DNA of 64,000 nucleotides from Buxus sempervirens. Taxonomy: Eukaryota > Streptophyta > Magnoliopsida > Buxales > Buxaceae. Below the pieces are notes generated by a model. It searched no databases. It was given only the letters and a program-made list of their open reading frames with translations, and was not told the origin of the DNA. The DNA is taken from the NCBI GenBank assembly GCA_947561395.2, contig OX387184.1, forward strand, positions 3,658,001-3,722,000, in the 5' to 3' direction. Position 1 is the first letter of the stretch. Every line of letters begins with the position of its first letter. This document shows, piece after piece, positions 45,358 to 57,500 of the stretch. The position numbers were made by a program, and so were the translations under genes.

Positions 45358-45687
45358 CAAGGTTTTAAGTTTCGGTGGCACGCCGCCGGCGTGCCGCTAA
45401 AACGCCGGAAATTTTTTAATGGGCAAAAAAAATAAAAAATTATGTTTTTTTGGATTTCGGCGAAATTTCGACGGCACGACGTTCCGTTAAAAAAAATTTT
45501 TAAAAATTTAAAAAATTTACATTTTTTGCCCGTTTCGGTCGGCACACCGACCGTTTCGCTCGAAATTTCGGTCAGTTTCGTCAACGATGCAAATTGACGA
45601 TTTCCCCCAACGAAACACATCGCTGGGGGCATAAAAACCGAAATTTCGGCGGCACGCCGTGGTGTGCCGCCGAAACTGTAAACCTTG
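45358..45687. mobile_element. hAT-type MITE, 330 bp
   Basis: A perfect 8-bp duplication GTTGTATT (45350-45357, 45688-45695) flanks ends CAAGGTTTTAAGTTTCGG and the complement of CAAGGTTTACAGTTTCGG. The body is rich in TTTCGGCGGCACG-type repeats and long A/T runs. There is no ORF of its own. It starts 21 bp after the right copy of the 21-bp repeat. Confidence 0.9.
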
Positions 45688-45695
45688 GTTGTATT

Positions 45696-48593
45696 AAGGG
45701 CTTCTTTAAGCCTAATAACGTCTTTTATCTTCAACGAAGGGAATGCACGCGATATTGGAGTAAGAAAATTTTGAAAAAAAAAGGATAAAATTGGCAACAA
45801 CAAACCTTTGGTCTTAAAGTAAATTTTAAAAAAAAATTTCTTAAAGGCATTTTGGGTATAAAATATCAGACATAAAAGAAGAGATTATATATTTTGAAAG
45901 ACTACACCATTTGTTATTTTGAGACAAATCATCTCCTGATAATGAAGTTGATGCTTCCACATGGAAATGGCCCCAATTCAACAGCAAGAGACAATTCATC
46001 CCAAAATAGCGCACGATTTCATTCCCGTTTGTGATGGATATTGACACATGTAGTAAAAAGCATGATATTGTTTATAACCAAGTAAATAACTTGGTCATTC
46101 TCAACAGCCAACTAAAATTATTAGTGTTATAACAAGATAACTATCATTTTCACTAAGTTTAACTGAAGCATCTTATAAATAAGTTGTTTCCCTACGTACA
46201 CGAGACATAGAACTGAGGTAAAAAAAAAAAAAAGCACCATTCTTCTACAGTCTTCTAATTAATACAATGACGTAAAAGAGAAAAAAGGAAGCTTTCAACA
46301 ATTTAATGAGTAGGCAGTGCTATTAGTGACAATCTTGAGGTGTGGATATGATTTCTCCGGCTGGCAATATCTCAACCATATTGATAATGTTGTTTTCTCT
46401 TTGAAAACAACTCATAAAATCACAGGCTAGCTTAAATCAGTTGGAGCATTGGCAGTGATCTCCTGTAACTCACGGCGGTTTATGTGTACATGCTCGTATA
46501 TGCAGTTGACGTGTACATATAAACCATGTGAGCATTTCTTCTAAAGCCAAAATCTGGTGGTTCAGAGAAACCACCGGTTGGGATGCATTTTGGGGTGTAG
46601 GCCCCTCTATTGAAAAGGGTCATCCGTCCGCACGTTTTATGCTGGAACCACTGGCTTCAGATGAAACGGTCTCTATAAACCACCACCGGTAGATCTTCAA
46701 ACGAGCAGAGCCCTTAATGGTGTAAGAATGCACGTCTATCACGTTTTTCAGCTTGACTTGATGAGCGAAGTAGGCTTTCCAGTCTTCCTGGCCTGATGAA
46801 CTAGTCGTTAATATCCTTCCTAGCCTTCTGTTTTCTGACTAAAAGCTATTCTTAATCTCCCGTCCTTGTTAGCTGACAACTTTCTATCTGCTACTGTTGC
46901 TAAAGCAGTTGGTTCGTTCAGTTGGTGCTGCTAGTACTAGAGTTAGGAAGGCAAGGACTTAGTTCATAGCGCCGAAGTCTGAAAGCAGAAGGCCAGGCTA
47001 CTAAATGATCGTACACTAGCTATGATCATACACAACCTAGAGCTAGCTCATCCAGTTGTTTCACTCGAGCCTGCTTCAAAGCTTGATTAATAGGGGTGCT
47101 AAAGCGCGTCCTTACCTTTGATTGGCTGGCTTAGCCCTCTTATATAGCAATTCACATACTGTGGAGCCTCTCTATCTACACGTTTATTTAGAGCTTTTCA
47201 TAAGATTGTACCAAGTGTAGTTAAAAATTTACAGTTATACGTACCATCAGGCGGTTTTTTAATACACATGTCACGATCTTATGGGCACTCCAAATATAAG
47301 TGAGGAGAAAGGCTCCACAGAATCTCAATTGCTTACAAAGTGTGGCTCGGTGGCTGCACCTTATGCTTCCATAAAATTGGCACATGAGTACAAAATAAAT
47401 CTTCCCTGCCAACCACTTTCATAAATTTTTCTTGTAAAGTTTGTCATGAGACGTGTGAGGTTATTTCTGATGTTGAATGCTCATAAGAAAACATAGTTGC
47501 CTAAGTCCAACTATCACAGTTAATAACCGAAATTACTGGTTGATTCAATATTTTTGGAAAAACATTCATAAAAATACCAACTTTGTGAAGAATTATTTGT
47601 TGAGGACTTCCGATAATTCTATAATTATAGAATTAAAAAAAAAAAGAAAAAAGGTAAATTCTTTTGAAAGCAAGTTCTCACAGTTGGAACAGAAACATGA
47701 CTTTTGTTTTCTTCTCGTTGCCTTTATTTTTCAACTCCTCTTTAAATGCTCCCCACGTTCCTTTCAAAGTTCAAACAAATTGCGGGTGGTAGGAATACAA
47801 CTAATTAATGTCTTTAGAAAAACAAAAACGCTTCTAACAACAATTAATCATTCAACAAGCACACACCCCGTTGATCCTCACATGTTGGTGATGGCACGAC
47901 CAAAAATACAAAAATAAATGATTTATATTTCACAATTTCACTTTAATAGTGGGAAATGTAGGAAAAGAAACCTAGATTTTGATATTTTCAATGTGTTTTT
48001 CTCTTATATGATCTCATATATAACAAAGTCTGTTGAATCCAATTCATCATTGACAACTCCAACATTGGTAAGTTATACATCTTAAAAACTATCAATAAAC
48101 CAGGGAAAGGGGATGCAAAATCGTTTGCTGCTTCCTCCTATAACAAACGGTGTTGCTTGAGTGGGATAAGCAATATCTCACAGCTATTATTAATTTTTCA
48201 ATAAAAGAAGTCTTTTCACAATTTTCAATAAACGTAGCATCTCACTCAGATAGCATCGTTTGCTCCTCAGCAGAAGATTTCAACCCTTCAAAGGGACTCT
48301 CAACCAATATAAAGATCTCTTTGGCTAGATCTCACAATAAATAAAAATAATAAATCTCACTCCGTATTGTAGAAAAATGTACACTTATGGTCACGTCTAA
48401 CGCCTGTTTAAAAATATTGAAATATATATAAAAGTCAAGCAATCCTTTTGTTGAGGCTTAAGAGACGTGCACATGTGTATAATTAATATAATTAAGCCTA
48501 GAAACAATAAAATGTAAAAGCTAAAACAGGACAAAACTAAGGAATGGGCATCGTCTACAACATACGCTGTAGGGGATGCGAATCGAAAACCAA
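45696..48593. other. Gene-free intergenic DNA
   Basis: There are no recognisable coding exons or transposon ends. Homopolymer runs occur near 45830 and 46216. Around 46550-46700 the stem-like motifs GGTTCAGAGAAACCACCGG and AACCACCACCGG recur, but no consistent structure could be built. Confidence 0.5.
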
Positions 48594-49004
48594 GGTGTTG
48601 TTTGGTAGGGTTTCTGGTTTCTAGATTCTACCAGAATCCACAAACCAAGGTCCATTAAGTTGTTTGGTAGGGTTTTTGAAAATTTGATTTTAAAAGCAAA
48701 TACTAAAATCTACCCAAAAACCACAATCCTCTTTTTATGGGTTTTTATAGATTTTGATACTTAAAAAGTGGTGGGTCCCACTTGAACACAAACACTAAAG
48801 AACTATTAATGGTGGTGGGTCTCACTTGCACGCAAGTACTAAAGAGCTATTAATGGTGGTGGGTCCCACTTAAACAAGGTGCTAAAATCCAAAGTATCCA
48901 AACAAGATTTTGGATTCTAACAATGAGCATTTACAATCTTGATTTTAAAAATCCAAATTATTATCTAGAATCCACAATCTAGAAGCCATATCAAACGACC
49001 CCCC
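48594..49004. mobile_element. TIR MITE with internal 44-bp tandem repeat
   Basis: The ends are imperfect inverted repeats: GGTGTTGTTTGGTAGGGTTT at the left, and at the right the complement of GGGGGGTCGTTTGATATGG. Inside, a unit of about 44 bp beginning GTGGTGGGTCCCACTT repeats 2.4 times (about 48770-48880). The target duplication is unclear (about 3 bp), so a PIF/Harbinger or hAT assignment is open. Confidence 0.6.
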
Positions 49005-49321
49005 AAGTCTCACAATTTTTGAACAGTCCAAGGTGCTATGGCATATTCTCTGGGTTAGGCATTGGAGTTTTCTCAACCTTTTTTCCTCGTTTTGCATACA
49101 CATGCCTCAGAGAGCAAAATCTTCTGCAATACAACCTATGGCACTAATCAAGAGTAGCTTTGAAACCCGCATGTAACCGATAATATTTGTCATTGGTGAG
49201 TACGAAACTCCTTGCGCATTGCCAAGCATTAAAATCTCAATTAGAACATATTTTTGGTTCTTTCTTCTCTCCTTAACATTACTTGATTGACGCTATATAT
49301 GAGAGACATTGCAGACTCACA

Positions 49322-50198
49322 TCTATACTATTATTATATAAAGCTAACCTTAAGGTTTATTTGGGAATTTATTTTATGGTTTGGAATAAGTTTCAAGGCT
49401 TTTGAATGATTCCTGTAACAAAACAGGTGTTTGGTTGCAATTTGGGATGAGATTTTTCTTTGAATGAGTTTAAAAAAAAAATTTTTGTATAGAGGAATTT
49501 TTGGATTTTGAATACTTATTTTGCAGAAGATCACATCAAACTTATAACATTTAAAACTATGAAGGATATATTTAAAACTTATTTTAAAGGCTCTTCTACA
49601 TGATAAGGTTAAATTTGTTATTTATAAAAATAATTTTAAAGTTAGAATAATAATGATTATAATATTTATAACCTCTAGAGTAGTGAAAAGTAGGTTAAAA
49701 TATTCAAATCCAATTTCTTTTAATCGTGCCTACCCATCCGGGCAATGAGTCCATGAATGTTACATAAACCAATCGCACCATTGGTTTATGAAAGGGCCCC
49801 CAAAAAACACGCGGCGAACTTTAGAATATGTGACCGTTAGAAGGCCCGTTTGTGGCTTTTTGCATCTCATTCTCCCTCAGATAGCGAAGGGCAAACAATC
49901 ACGATCTTTGGAGAGAGAAAAGAAAACCAGGTATCTTCACCCTCCGCTTCACCGGAGGAGGGTTCGTGGTTAATGGTGCGTGGGAGGTGATTATCTATAT
50001 TTATTAATAAAAGGGAAGAGGGAAGAATATTCCTCTTACATTTTGTTCTTCCTTTTTGTTTTCTAAATATTGTTCTCTCTAACTGAAACAATCCAAAATT
50101 ATAACTACCCCACTATTCTTTTCACATTTGAATTAAAACCAATACTTATATCCTACAGTTAAGGGTGAGGATGTACAGTATGCACGTGCGATCACTAG
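49322..50198 (+). mobile_element. Non-autonomous Helitron, 877 bp
   Basis: It begins TCTATACTATTATTATATAA right after an A and ends CACTAG right before a T. An 8-bp palindrome GCACGTGC (50182-50189) stands nine bases from the end as the terminal hairpin. No Rep/Helicase is encoded and no captured gene is recognised. It shares terminal sequences with the mini-Helitron at 10096 and the 3' end at 62226. Confidence 0.8.
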
Positions 50199-50214
50199 TC
50201 TCATTAGTTAAAAG

Positions 50215-50575
50215 CAAAGATTACAGTATTGGTCACCCATCGGAAAAAACGGCATGCCGACGGCGTGCCGGCGAGACGCCAGAAAGTAAAAAAAAAAGCA
50301 AAAAATTAGAAAAAATTTGAATTTTTTTGATTCTGTCGATTTTTCGGCGGCACACGGCCAAAAAATCACTGATAAAATTTAAAAAAATCGCTTTTTTTCC
50401 TCTTTATTGCAAAAAATCACTTTTTGTGAGTTTCGGTCCATTTCGCTCGGCACGTCGCCAATTTTTTGCGGGCACGTCAAAAAAAGCGATCGATTTTTTT
50501 AGAACCTATTTTTTGTGTCGATTCATTTCCACAGTTGAAAAAAAACGAGGCGTGCCACCGAAACTGAAAACGCTG
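50215..50575. mobile_element. hAT-type MITE, 361 bp, relative of the 45358 element
   Basis: Perfect 8-bp duplication GTTAAAAG (50207-50214, 50576-50583). The right end complements to CAGCGTTTTCAGTTTCGGTG, close to the ends of the 330-bp MITE. The left end has diverged (CAAAGATTACAGTATTGG). It is full of GGCACG/CGTGCC and TTTTTTCGG motifs. Confidence 0.85.
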
Positions 50576-50912
50576 GTTAAAAGGGAAAATATCGATTGTG
50601 TAGGGTTTAGGAATTTTACATTGAATTCTAATTGGTAAAAACATTTTGCTATCCTCATTGAATGCACTGCCATCTGTATTTCTACAAGCTCTTCTAACAG
50701 CTCCCTGGGGCACTTGAATCCATAAACCTATAAAATTTTGGTGAGACGGACTAAACATATGGTTCCACACTACATCATAAGGATACTGTAATAAAAAGAT
50801 CGTTACCAAAAAAATAAAAGGGCGCAGAAAGGATTACCAAGCCACGAAAACTATGATACACGATCAAATCTCGTTAAAGTGCGGCACATGAAAAGAAAAA
50901 CCTACGCGGCAG

Positions 50913-51122
50913 GATGCGGCAGACCACGTGTTTCCGTTTCATAACGCCGTTTATGATTAACGATATTGGCCAAACGATACGGCAGTCAAATGCTGAAGAT
51001 GCGGCAGACCACGTGTTTCCGTTTCATAACGCCGTTTATGATTAACGATATTTAGCCCCGCCACCCTCACCTCACGTGGTCATCAACGATTGGCCAAACG
51101 ATACGGCAGTCAAATGCTGAAG
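50913..51122 (+). promoter_or_regulatory. Duplicated G-box segment upstream of the MATE gene
   Basis: A 55-bp block (50913-50967) recurs identically at 50998-51052. A 34-bp block (50965-50998) recurs identically at 51089-51122. The second unit has an extra 36-bp insert. CACGTG G-boxes result at 50925-50930, 51010-51015 and 51073-51078, about 500-650 bp before the MATE start. G-boxes are bound by bZIP and bHLH factors in light, ABA and defence responses. Here the role is inferred only from position. Confidence 0.8.
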
Positions 51123-51408
51123 TCGTAACCCTGAATGGGAATAAATTGGGTTTACGGGTGGACAAAACGGTCAACAAGAAAAACAACGGCTCAAACGACT
51201 CCGTGAACAAATTTACGAATTTGAACTTGCTTGCCGTCGTTTAGCAACTGGGAGTCAAACTCTCAACGAGACACGACGTCGAAGACAAACGGAAGTAGGG
51301 ACCAAACCAACCAGCAATGGCGTTTTTCGAAACTTGAAGCTTCCCCCTCACTAAATAAGGAAAAAGGCCCTACTAAGACCCGAGTTCATGGGATTGCTCC
51401 TTGTCAGA

Positions 51409-51415
51409 TATAAAG
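51409..51415 (+). promoter_or_regulatory. TATA box of the MATE gene
   Basis: TATAAAG lies 164 bp before the ATG at 51573, which would give a leader of about 130 nt. The leader has no other in-frame obstacle that I can see. Confidence 0.5.
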
Positions 51416-51572
51416 CTCGAGTAATCTATCACGAACCAGACGAGAGGCTCGTTTTGGTTCGTTCCTCCCTCCTCGTTGCGGTTCTTTTTACATTTGCTTT
51501 TCGAGGAACAACCAAGATCCATTCACGCCTCTTCTACACTCTCGTTTCAGATCCGTTCTTCAATAATCCGGC

Positions 51573-54500
51573 ATGGAAATCAGAACCCTAGATTTCGCTT
51601 CTTATATTCCGACGATTTGGGACCTGAATTACCGGCGACCCTGCTCTTCCGTAATTAATTTCAGCCGACTCCCTTCCTCGCCATCTCCATCACGTTCGTT
51701 TTCTTCTATCGTGCCCTGCCGTCAGTGCCGTTACCGGTTCAGAATCACTGGAATTAGTTCTAACGAGAAATACTTGGACGCGAAATCTAAATCTGCGAGT
51801 GACAATGACGAAGGAATTGCTTCGGTTTCTTCAGATGAACAAGAAATGGTGGAGATTGTTCCTGCAGTAAAAACGAAATTTGTTGGAGAGGAGAAAATTT
51901 GGCAACAGATGAAGGAGATTGCTACGTTTGCGGGACCGGCAGTAGGGTTATGGATATGCGGGCCTCTAATGAGTCTCATTGATACTGCAGTTATCGGACA
52001 GGGAAGCTCTGTTGAGCTTGCCGCCTTAGGTATTGCTTGTTGTTTTCCTTCGCTTTTTTTTTTTCTCCTTTGTGGCTTTTCTTAGTCATTTTGCTGCTTC
52101 TTGTCGTGTTGATTTGGCAGGTCCTGCAACGGTTGTTTGCGATTACACGAGTTATATCTTCATGTTCCTTTCAATCGCTACGTCCAATATGGTCGCCACT
52201 TCTCTTGCAAGAGAGGTTAGTTTTTCTATTTCTTGTTGATAGTTTTTCCGTAAAATAGCTCCATTAAAGGGACACTTCTATTTTTAAGCCACATGTAGTT
52301 GTTATCAATATGCTGCTGATTATCATAGCACCTGTGGGGGAAATAGGGTCATATAAGTTCGACTCCTAGGTTAGATATAATAGTATAATGTTTAACTGCA
52401 CTTATTTGTTGTATCTAAAGTAATGCAACTGATTGGTTGGTTGACCTATATATTATTGAAACCTCTAAATCCTTGATTCTTTAATACTTTCAATCCTTGA
52501 TCTGGATACTAGGTATATTGGTTAAGAAACCTGTCTATGCCATGAGGCGGTGCTTATGTTATTGGAGAATAACGTGTCTTATCAAGTTATGGTTTGTTAC
52601 TGGAATCCATTACTGTTCATTGTATTGCATTATTAGTTTACCTGGATAATTTTTGTGTAGGACAAACAAGAAGTGCAGCATCAGATATCCATCTTGCTTT
52701 TTGTTGGTTTGACATGTGGCATAGGGATGCTTTTCTTTACAAAATTCTTGGGTTCATGGATGCTAACTGGTAAGAAACTTTGACATGCATTTTACCAGAG
52801 GTTGAATTTTCTTCATCTCTCAATTATAATTGGAATTTGGATGATGTGACTTTTTTATATTAAGAAGCTAAAAGATACTATTGAGCAGAGGTAGATTATG
52901 ATTTTATGTCCATCCGATGGCTAATGATGCTTTTGCTACATCTTTATGCAGCTTTTACGGGGCCAAAGAATTTGCATATAGTACCTCCTGCAAGCACATA
53001 TGTTCAGGTTTGATCCTTTGCTATGACGATTCTTTCTTCCTCTAGGAACAGTTGTATGGAGACAGAATCTTGTCACTTCAAATTGGGCCTATTTTTCAGA
53101 AGTTAAATGGTGTCCTAACTCCTAAAGCAGATATTTTGGTGTCAGAACAAAGCTAATTCAATAAGAGCCAATGGTCATACATTTTGATGTGTTTTGTGTA
53201 ACTTATAGTTGAGATACTAAAAAAGACCTATTCCATGCGGTGCTTTTGGTTCAGGTTTCGGTTTTCTTTTTGTTGCTTTGTATCTCTCATTTAAGAGTCC
53301 TAATAACTTGCTATAGTTGGTATAAGAATGTTTATTTCAAAATTCATAAAATGCTTTTAGGAAAATGATTATTCTGTTACTTGCATCATAAATAAGTAGG
53401 GTTTTTTATGTTGAAAACTGACTTTAGATTTGGTCCTTACCAGAGATAGAGAGACAGAGACAGGAGTGGTGAAGATGAAGAAAGAAAGAAAAAAATGATT
53501 CTAAAGAAATAAAAGGATTTGCAAATTTTGGCATTTTTTTTTTGTGATTTCAAGGTTCATGCTTGTCTCTAGGTGGATTGAACTGTTTTTGAAGAATTGT
53601 CCAACCTCAAGGGATAAAATTCATTGCAGTTCTCCATATCACTTTTATATTCTTGTTAACTAGTTTTTCTTGAGGGAGTCTCTCAATCATTGACATCAAC
53701 ACAACATGAATGATGACCTTGAGTATCTTCTGTTGCTGTTAAAATCCTGGTCTTGTTACTTCAACTAATTTTATTAACTGTTGAGGCACTTGATTTTGAC
53801 CTGCCTTTTCGTGCTTCATTTCTTTACTATATATTTAAATTTTTGATGAAATACATTATATTTTTAACTAATGGACTCTTTATCTTTTGGTAGATTCGAG
53901 GGTTAGCGTGGCCTGCTATTCTTGTTGGAATGATTGCTCAAAGTGCAAGGTGATCTTCGTGTTCATTTTCATTATTTATCATTTCTGTACCATGACTCAG
54001 ATGATGAATATACTTCATCTTCTTTTTTGTGATTTTTAACATTATATTTACATCCTTGACTGGTTTTATATGAACTATCATAATAATCTTGTTGGATATG
54101 CAAATATTATGTTCATTGAGTGTCCATTTTTGTGCTATAAATGTTTGTAAAAAATAGTTTACTACATATAAATCAAACTTATTTTTCCTTAAATCTTAAT
54201 GCTTGTAAAAACTTGCTGATCTCTTCTTTAATTTTGAGTTGCAGGCTTGAGGTATGAGTTTGAAGCCATAAATTTTTACTCTTAGTTCTTAAAGATCTTT
54301 CTGATAATTTATTTCATATCCTACTGCAGATATCATATTCTCAGTTGTTTGTAATGCCGGATCTTGAATCTTGATGCTTATATCCATTTCTTCTCTGAAT
54401 ATTTTAAATTATTACAAAATGGTCAAAGAAAAGAATTTACAGGAGTGTTAGAGCATAGCTTTTGTTTATGTAAACTGTTAATTACTAGTCTATATTTTTT

Positions 54501-57500
54501 CACAAGTTGGCTACTTAGATGTCACTTCTTTGAGTTGTTTCATGCTTTGCTTGTGTAGTAGTTTCTTGATAATTTATGTATTATTTCTGGCTAGTATATA
54601 ATGGTTTGGCCTATTTTGGCTTCACATATTCTATGTACTGCTGATGCCACTATTTGGAATGGATAACGATTTCATTTTTCAACGATGGTAATAACAACAA
54701 CAAACTGCATTATTCCTGCTAGTTGGGGTTGGCAACATGGATCTTGTCCTTTCATCCTAAACTATCAAAAACCATCGCTTTAGTCAAGTTATAAGTATCC
54801 AAATCCTCTCTTACTCCATGTTAGTTTTTTTTTTTGGTTCTTCCTCTTGCTTTCATGGAATCTTCAGTGTACCCCCTTACATTTTCTCACTGTCGCCTTT
54901 GCAGATCCTCAGTTTACAACTTTACATGCCTAAAATATTTTAACCTACTTTCTTAAGCTTATCTCTTTTTTAGGAAAAATGTATACACTCTCAAATATGT
55001 TCATTCATTAACTTCCTGGTCTTCCCACATCCACTATAGCATCCTGACCTCAACAATGTCCGTCCTGCCAACTGTGTTGACACTTCTGAAACATCTTAAC
55101 CTATTTTCATAATCTTATTTATTTATTTATTTTTTGAGGGATTTCTTGGCTCTCAATTCTTACTTCCGTTTCCATTAGTACTAAGACCTATTTCGTACAT
55201 TCAACTATAGCTTTTCTATTTTAAATTCTCTCTCCACATTTCAAGCTTTTCACCTACTCCCTCTTCAACTTGGATCACTAGTATCACATCATCGACAGAT
55301 GCTGACCATTCCTTGAATAGAAGCTGTAACTCTTTCAATAAATAATGCCTAAAGGTAAGTGATCATAGATGAATTTTTTTGTTAGAAACTCACTCACATA
55401 GTCATATCGCTACCAACTGTTTTGACACTAGCTACTGCTCCCATATTTCCTTTGATGACATCCTCATATATTCCTTTCTCGCCTAAAACTCACCCAATTA
55501 ATTCTCTAGGCACTTGATTATGTCTTTTTACTTTTTCTAAAACAGTAAATTCCATAGGTTATGTTTCTCGTCATCTTTCCGAGCCTGTTCAATTGTCCAA
55601 GTAAAAGGATAACCTCAAAAACTAGATCTTCTACACATGAAACCCAAATGTATTTCCATCCTCGCATTTGTATCTTTTTATAATTTTAAAAAATAATAAG
55701 GCATCTGCATTCTTGACACTTCTAAGATTCATTTGCTTCTTAACATATGTTAAAAGGCATGCAACAAAATGCCTTACCCTATGTTACATGGACTCGGGTA
55801 TGAGTGTCGTGTGTGGGTATGTGTCTAGGAGTCGGATTCATCTGACCATCAAAACTTAGGATACGGGGACTCGGTTCAGAGTGTCCAAAATTTGGATAAG
55901 GATACTGAGATTTGGCTGAAAAATCTCCAAGTAAATGTCAATAAGGCCAGTTAGAAGCTTAGCTTTCATATTTATGTTTTTCCTTTTTTCTTTAACTATA
56001 TATATATTTTTTAAGTCACTGCTTGCAATTTTTGAGTTTGAGAATATCCATTCTCTCTTTACAAAAACTATTATCTTTTTTGATTCATTACTTGCAAGTT
56101 AATTATTTGATAATTATTTTCTGATTGATCTTGGGTTGTCATGTCCAAGAGAACATGCGAAGGATCCGACACATATCCCATACCCATACCCATGTCATGT
56201 CGTGTCCGACACGGGTACTTTGGGTTGTGTAAAGTGTCCATGTAACATAGGCCTTACCTCAACTAGTTGGGTTGAGTGGCACAAATCTTGATTTTCCAAA
56301 TCTATGTTGGCATCCTTAATTGAATTTGATCTAGTACGAGCCTTGGGATGTCAGTCCTATTGCTCAAGTATAGTAGAAATCTATTCATTTCTTTCCTGTT
56401 AAAACTATTCTGATTCCTATCATTTGGTAACCCAGCCTAGGCATGAAAGACTCTTTTGGACCTTTAAAGGCCTTGGCTGTTGCTAGTGCTGTGAATGGTA
56501 TTGGTGATGTTGTCTTGTGCTGTTTCATGGGCTATGGTATTACTGGTGCAGCATGGGCAACAACAGTCTCACAAGTATGCTGAGTTTAGCTTTCAGTTTG
56601 ATTTGACTTATCGTGGAAATTTCTCAAGTCTATTTTTTTTTTTAAATAGACGGTTTATCAATGTCACCAAATATTTTCGGCCTACCCTTACTTAGTCATT
56701 GGATTTACCTGCATGTGTTCCAGATTATTGCGGGAATTATGATGATTGAAAATCTGAACAAAAAAGGCTACAATGCTGTTTCCTTGTCTATTCCATCACT
56801 GACTGAAATTACACAAATATTTGAGCTTGCAGCTCCTGTGTTTTTAACAATGATATCAAAGGTGGCATTCTATTCCCTTCTTACATATTTTGCCACGTCT
56901 ATGAGCACAATGACTGTAGCAGCACATCAGGTTAGTTTTAAATTACTAATTTGGTCAATCTAATTGTCTTCTCCTTCGTTCCATCTGATCTGGAGAAATG
57001 AACAATTATTCTAACATTATATATTCTGTAGGTCATGTTACAGGTGTACTGCATGTGTACAGTGTGGGGTGAACCGCTCTCTCAAACTGCACAGTCATTT
57101 ATGCCTGAGCTGATTTATGGAGTTAATCGAAGTTTGGAGAAGGTTAGCAGTTTTATTTTAGTTTCTGACAAATCTTTCTGGTTTGATTCTAGAATTTTGT
57201 TACCATGACATATAAGATGGTGTTATTTCTACTTGCAGGTTTTTGTTTGTTTTGTTCTTTCTCTCTCTCTCTTCTTTTTGTGCTTTCCAATTTTCTTTTT
57301 TTCTTTTTCGGATGGAAGCTGGCTTCAAAATTCCATTTATTTTTTGTAGAAATGTGCATGTGTTTATTGCTAATATGAGTTTTGTATTTCAATTTGCTTC
57401 TAGTATTGCTAATCTCTTTATAAAAAATATACTGAAATGGGAACGACTTCCACAGGCACGGATGCTATTGAAGTCACTTGTGAGCATTGGAGCCTTAACT

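Noticed and set aside
52320-52375. A B-box-like AAGTTCGACTCCTAGG in MATE intron 2, considered as a tRNA or SINE.
   Set aside because: No A box at the right distance and no cloverleaf could be drawn.
54240-54252. A possible seven-base micro-exon (GCTTGAG) between AG and GT in MATE intron 5.
   Set aside because: It would put a stop in frame, and exon 5 joins exon 6 perfectly (AG + C restores Ser, then LGMK) without it.
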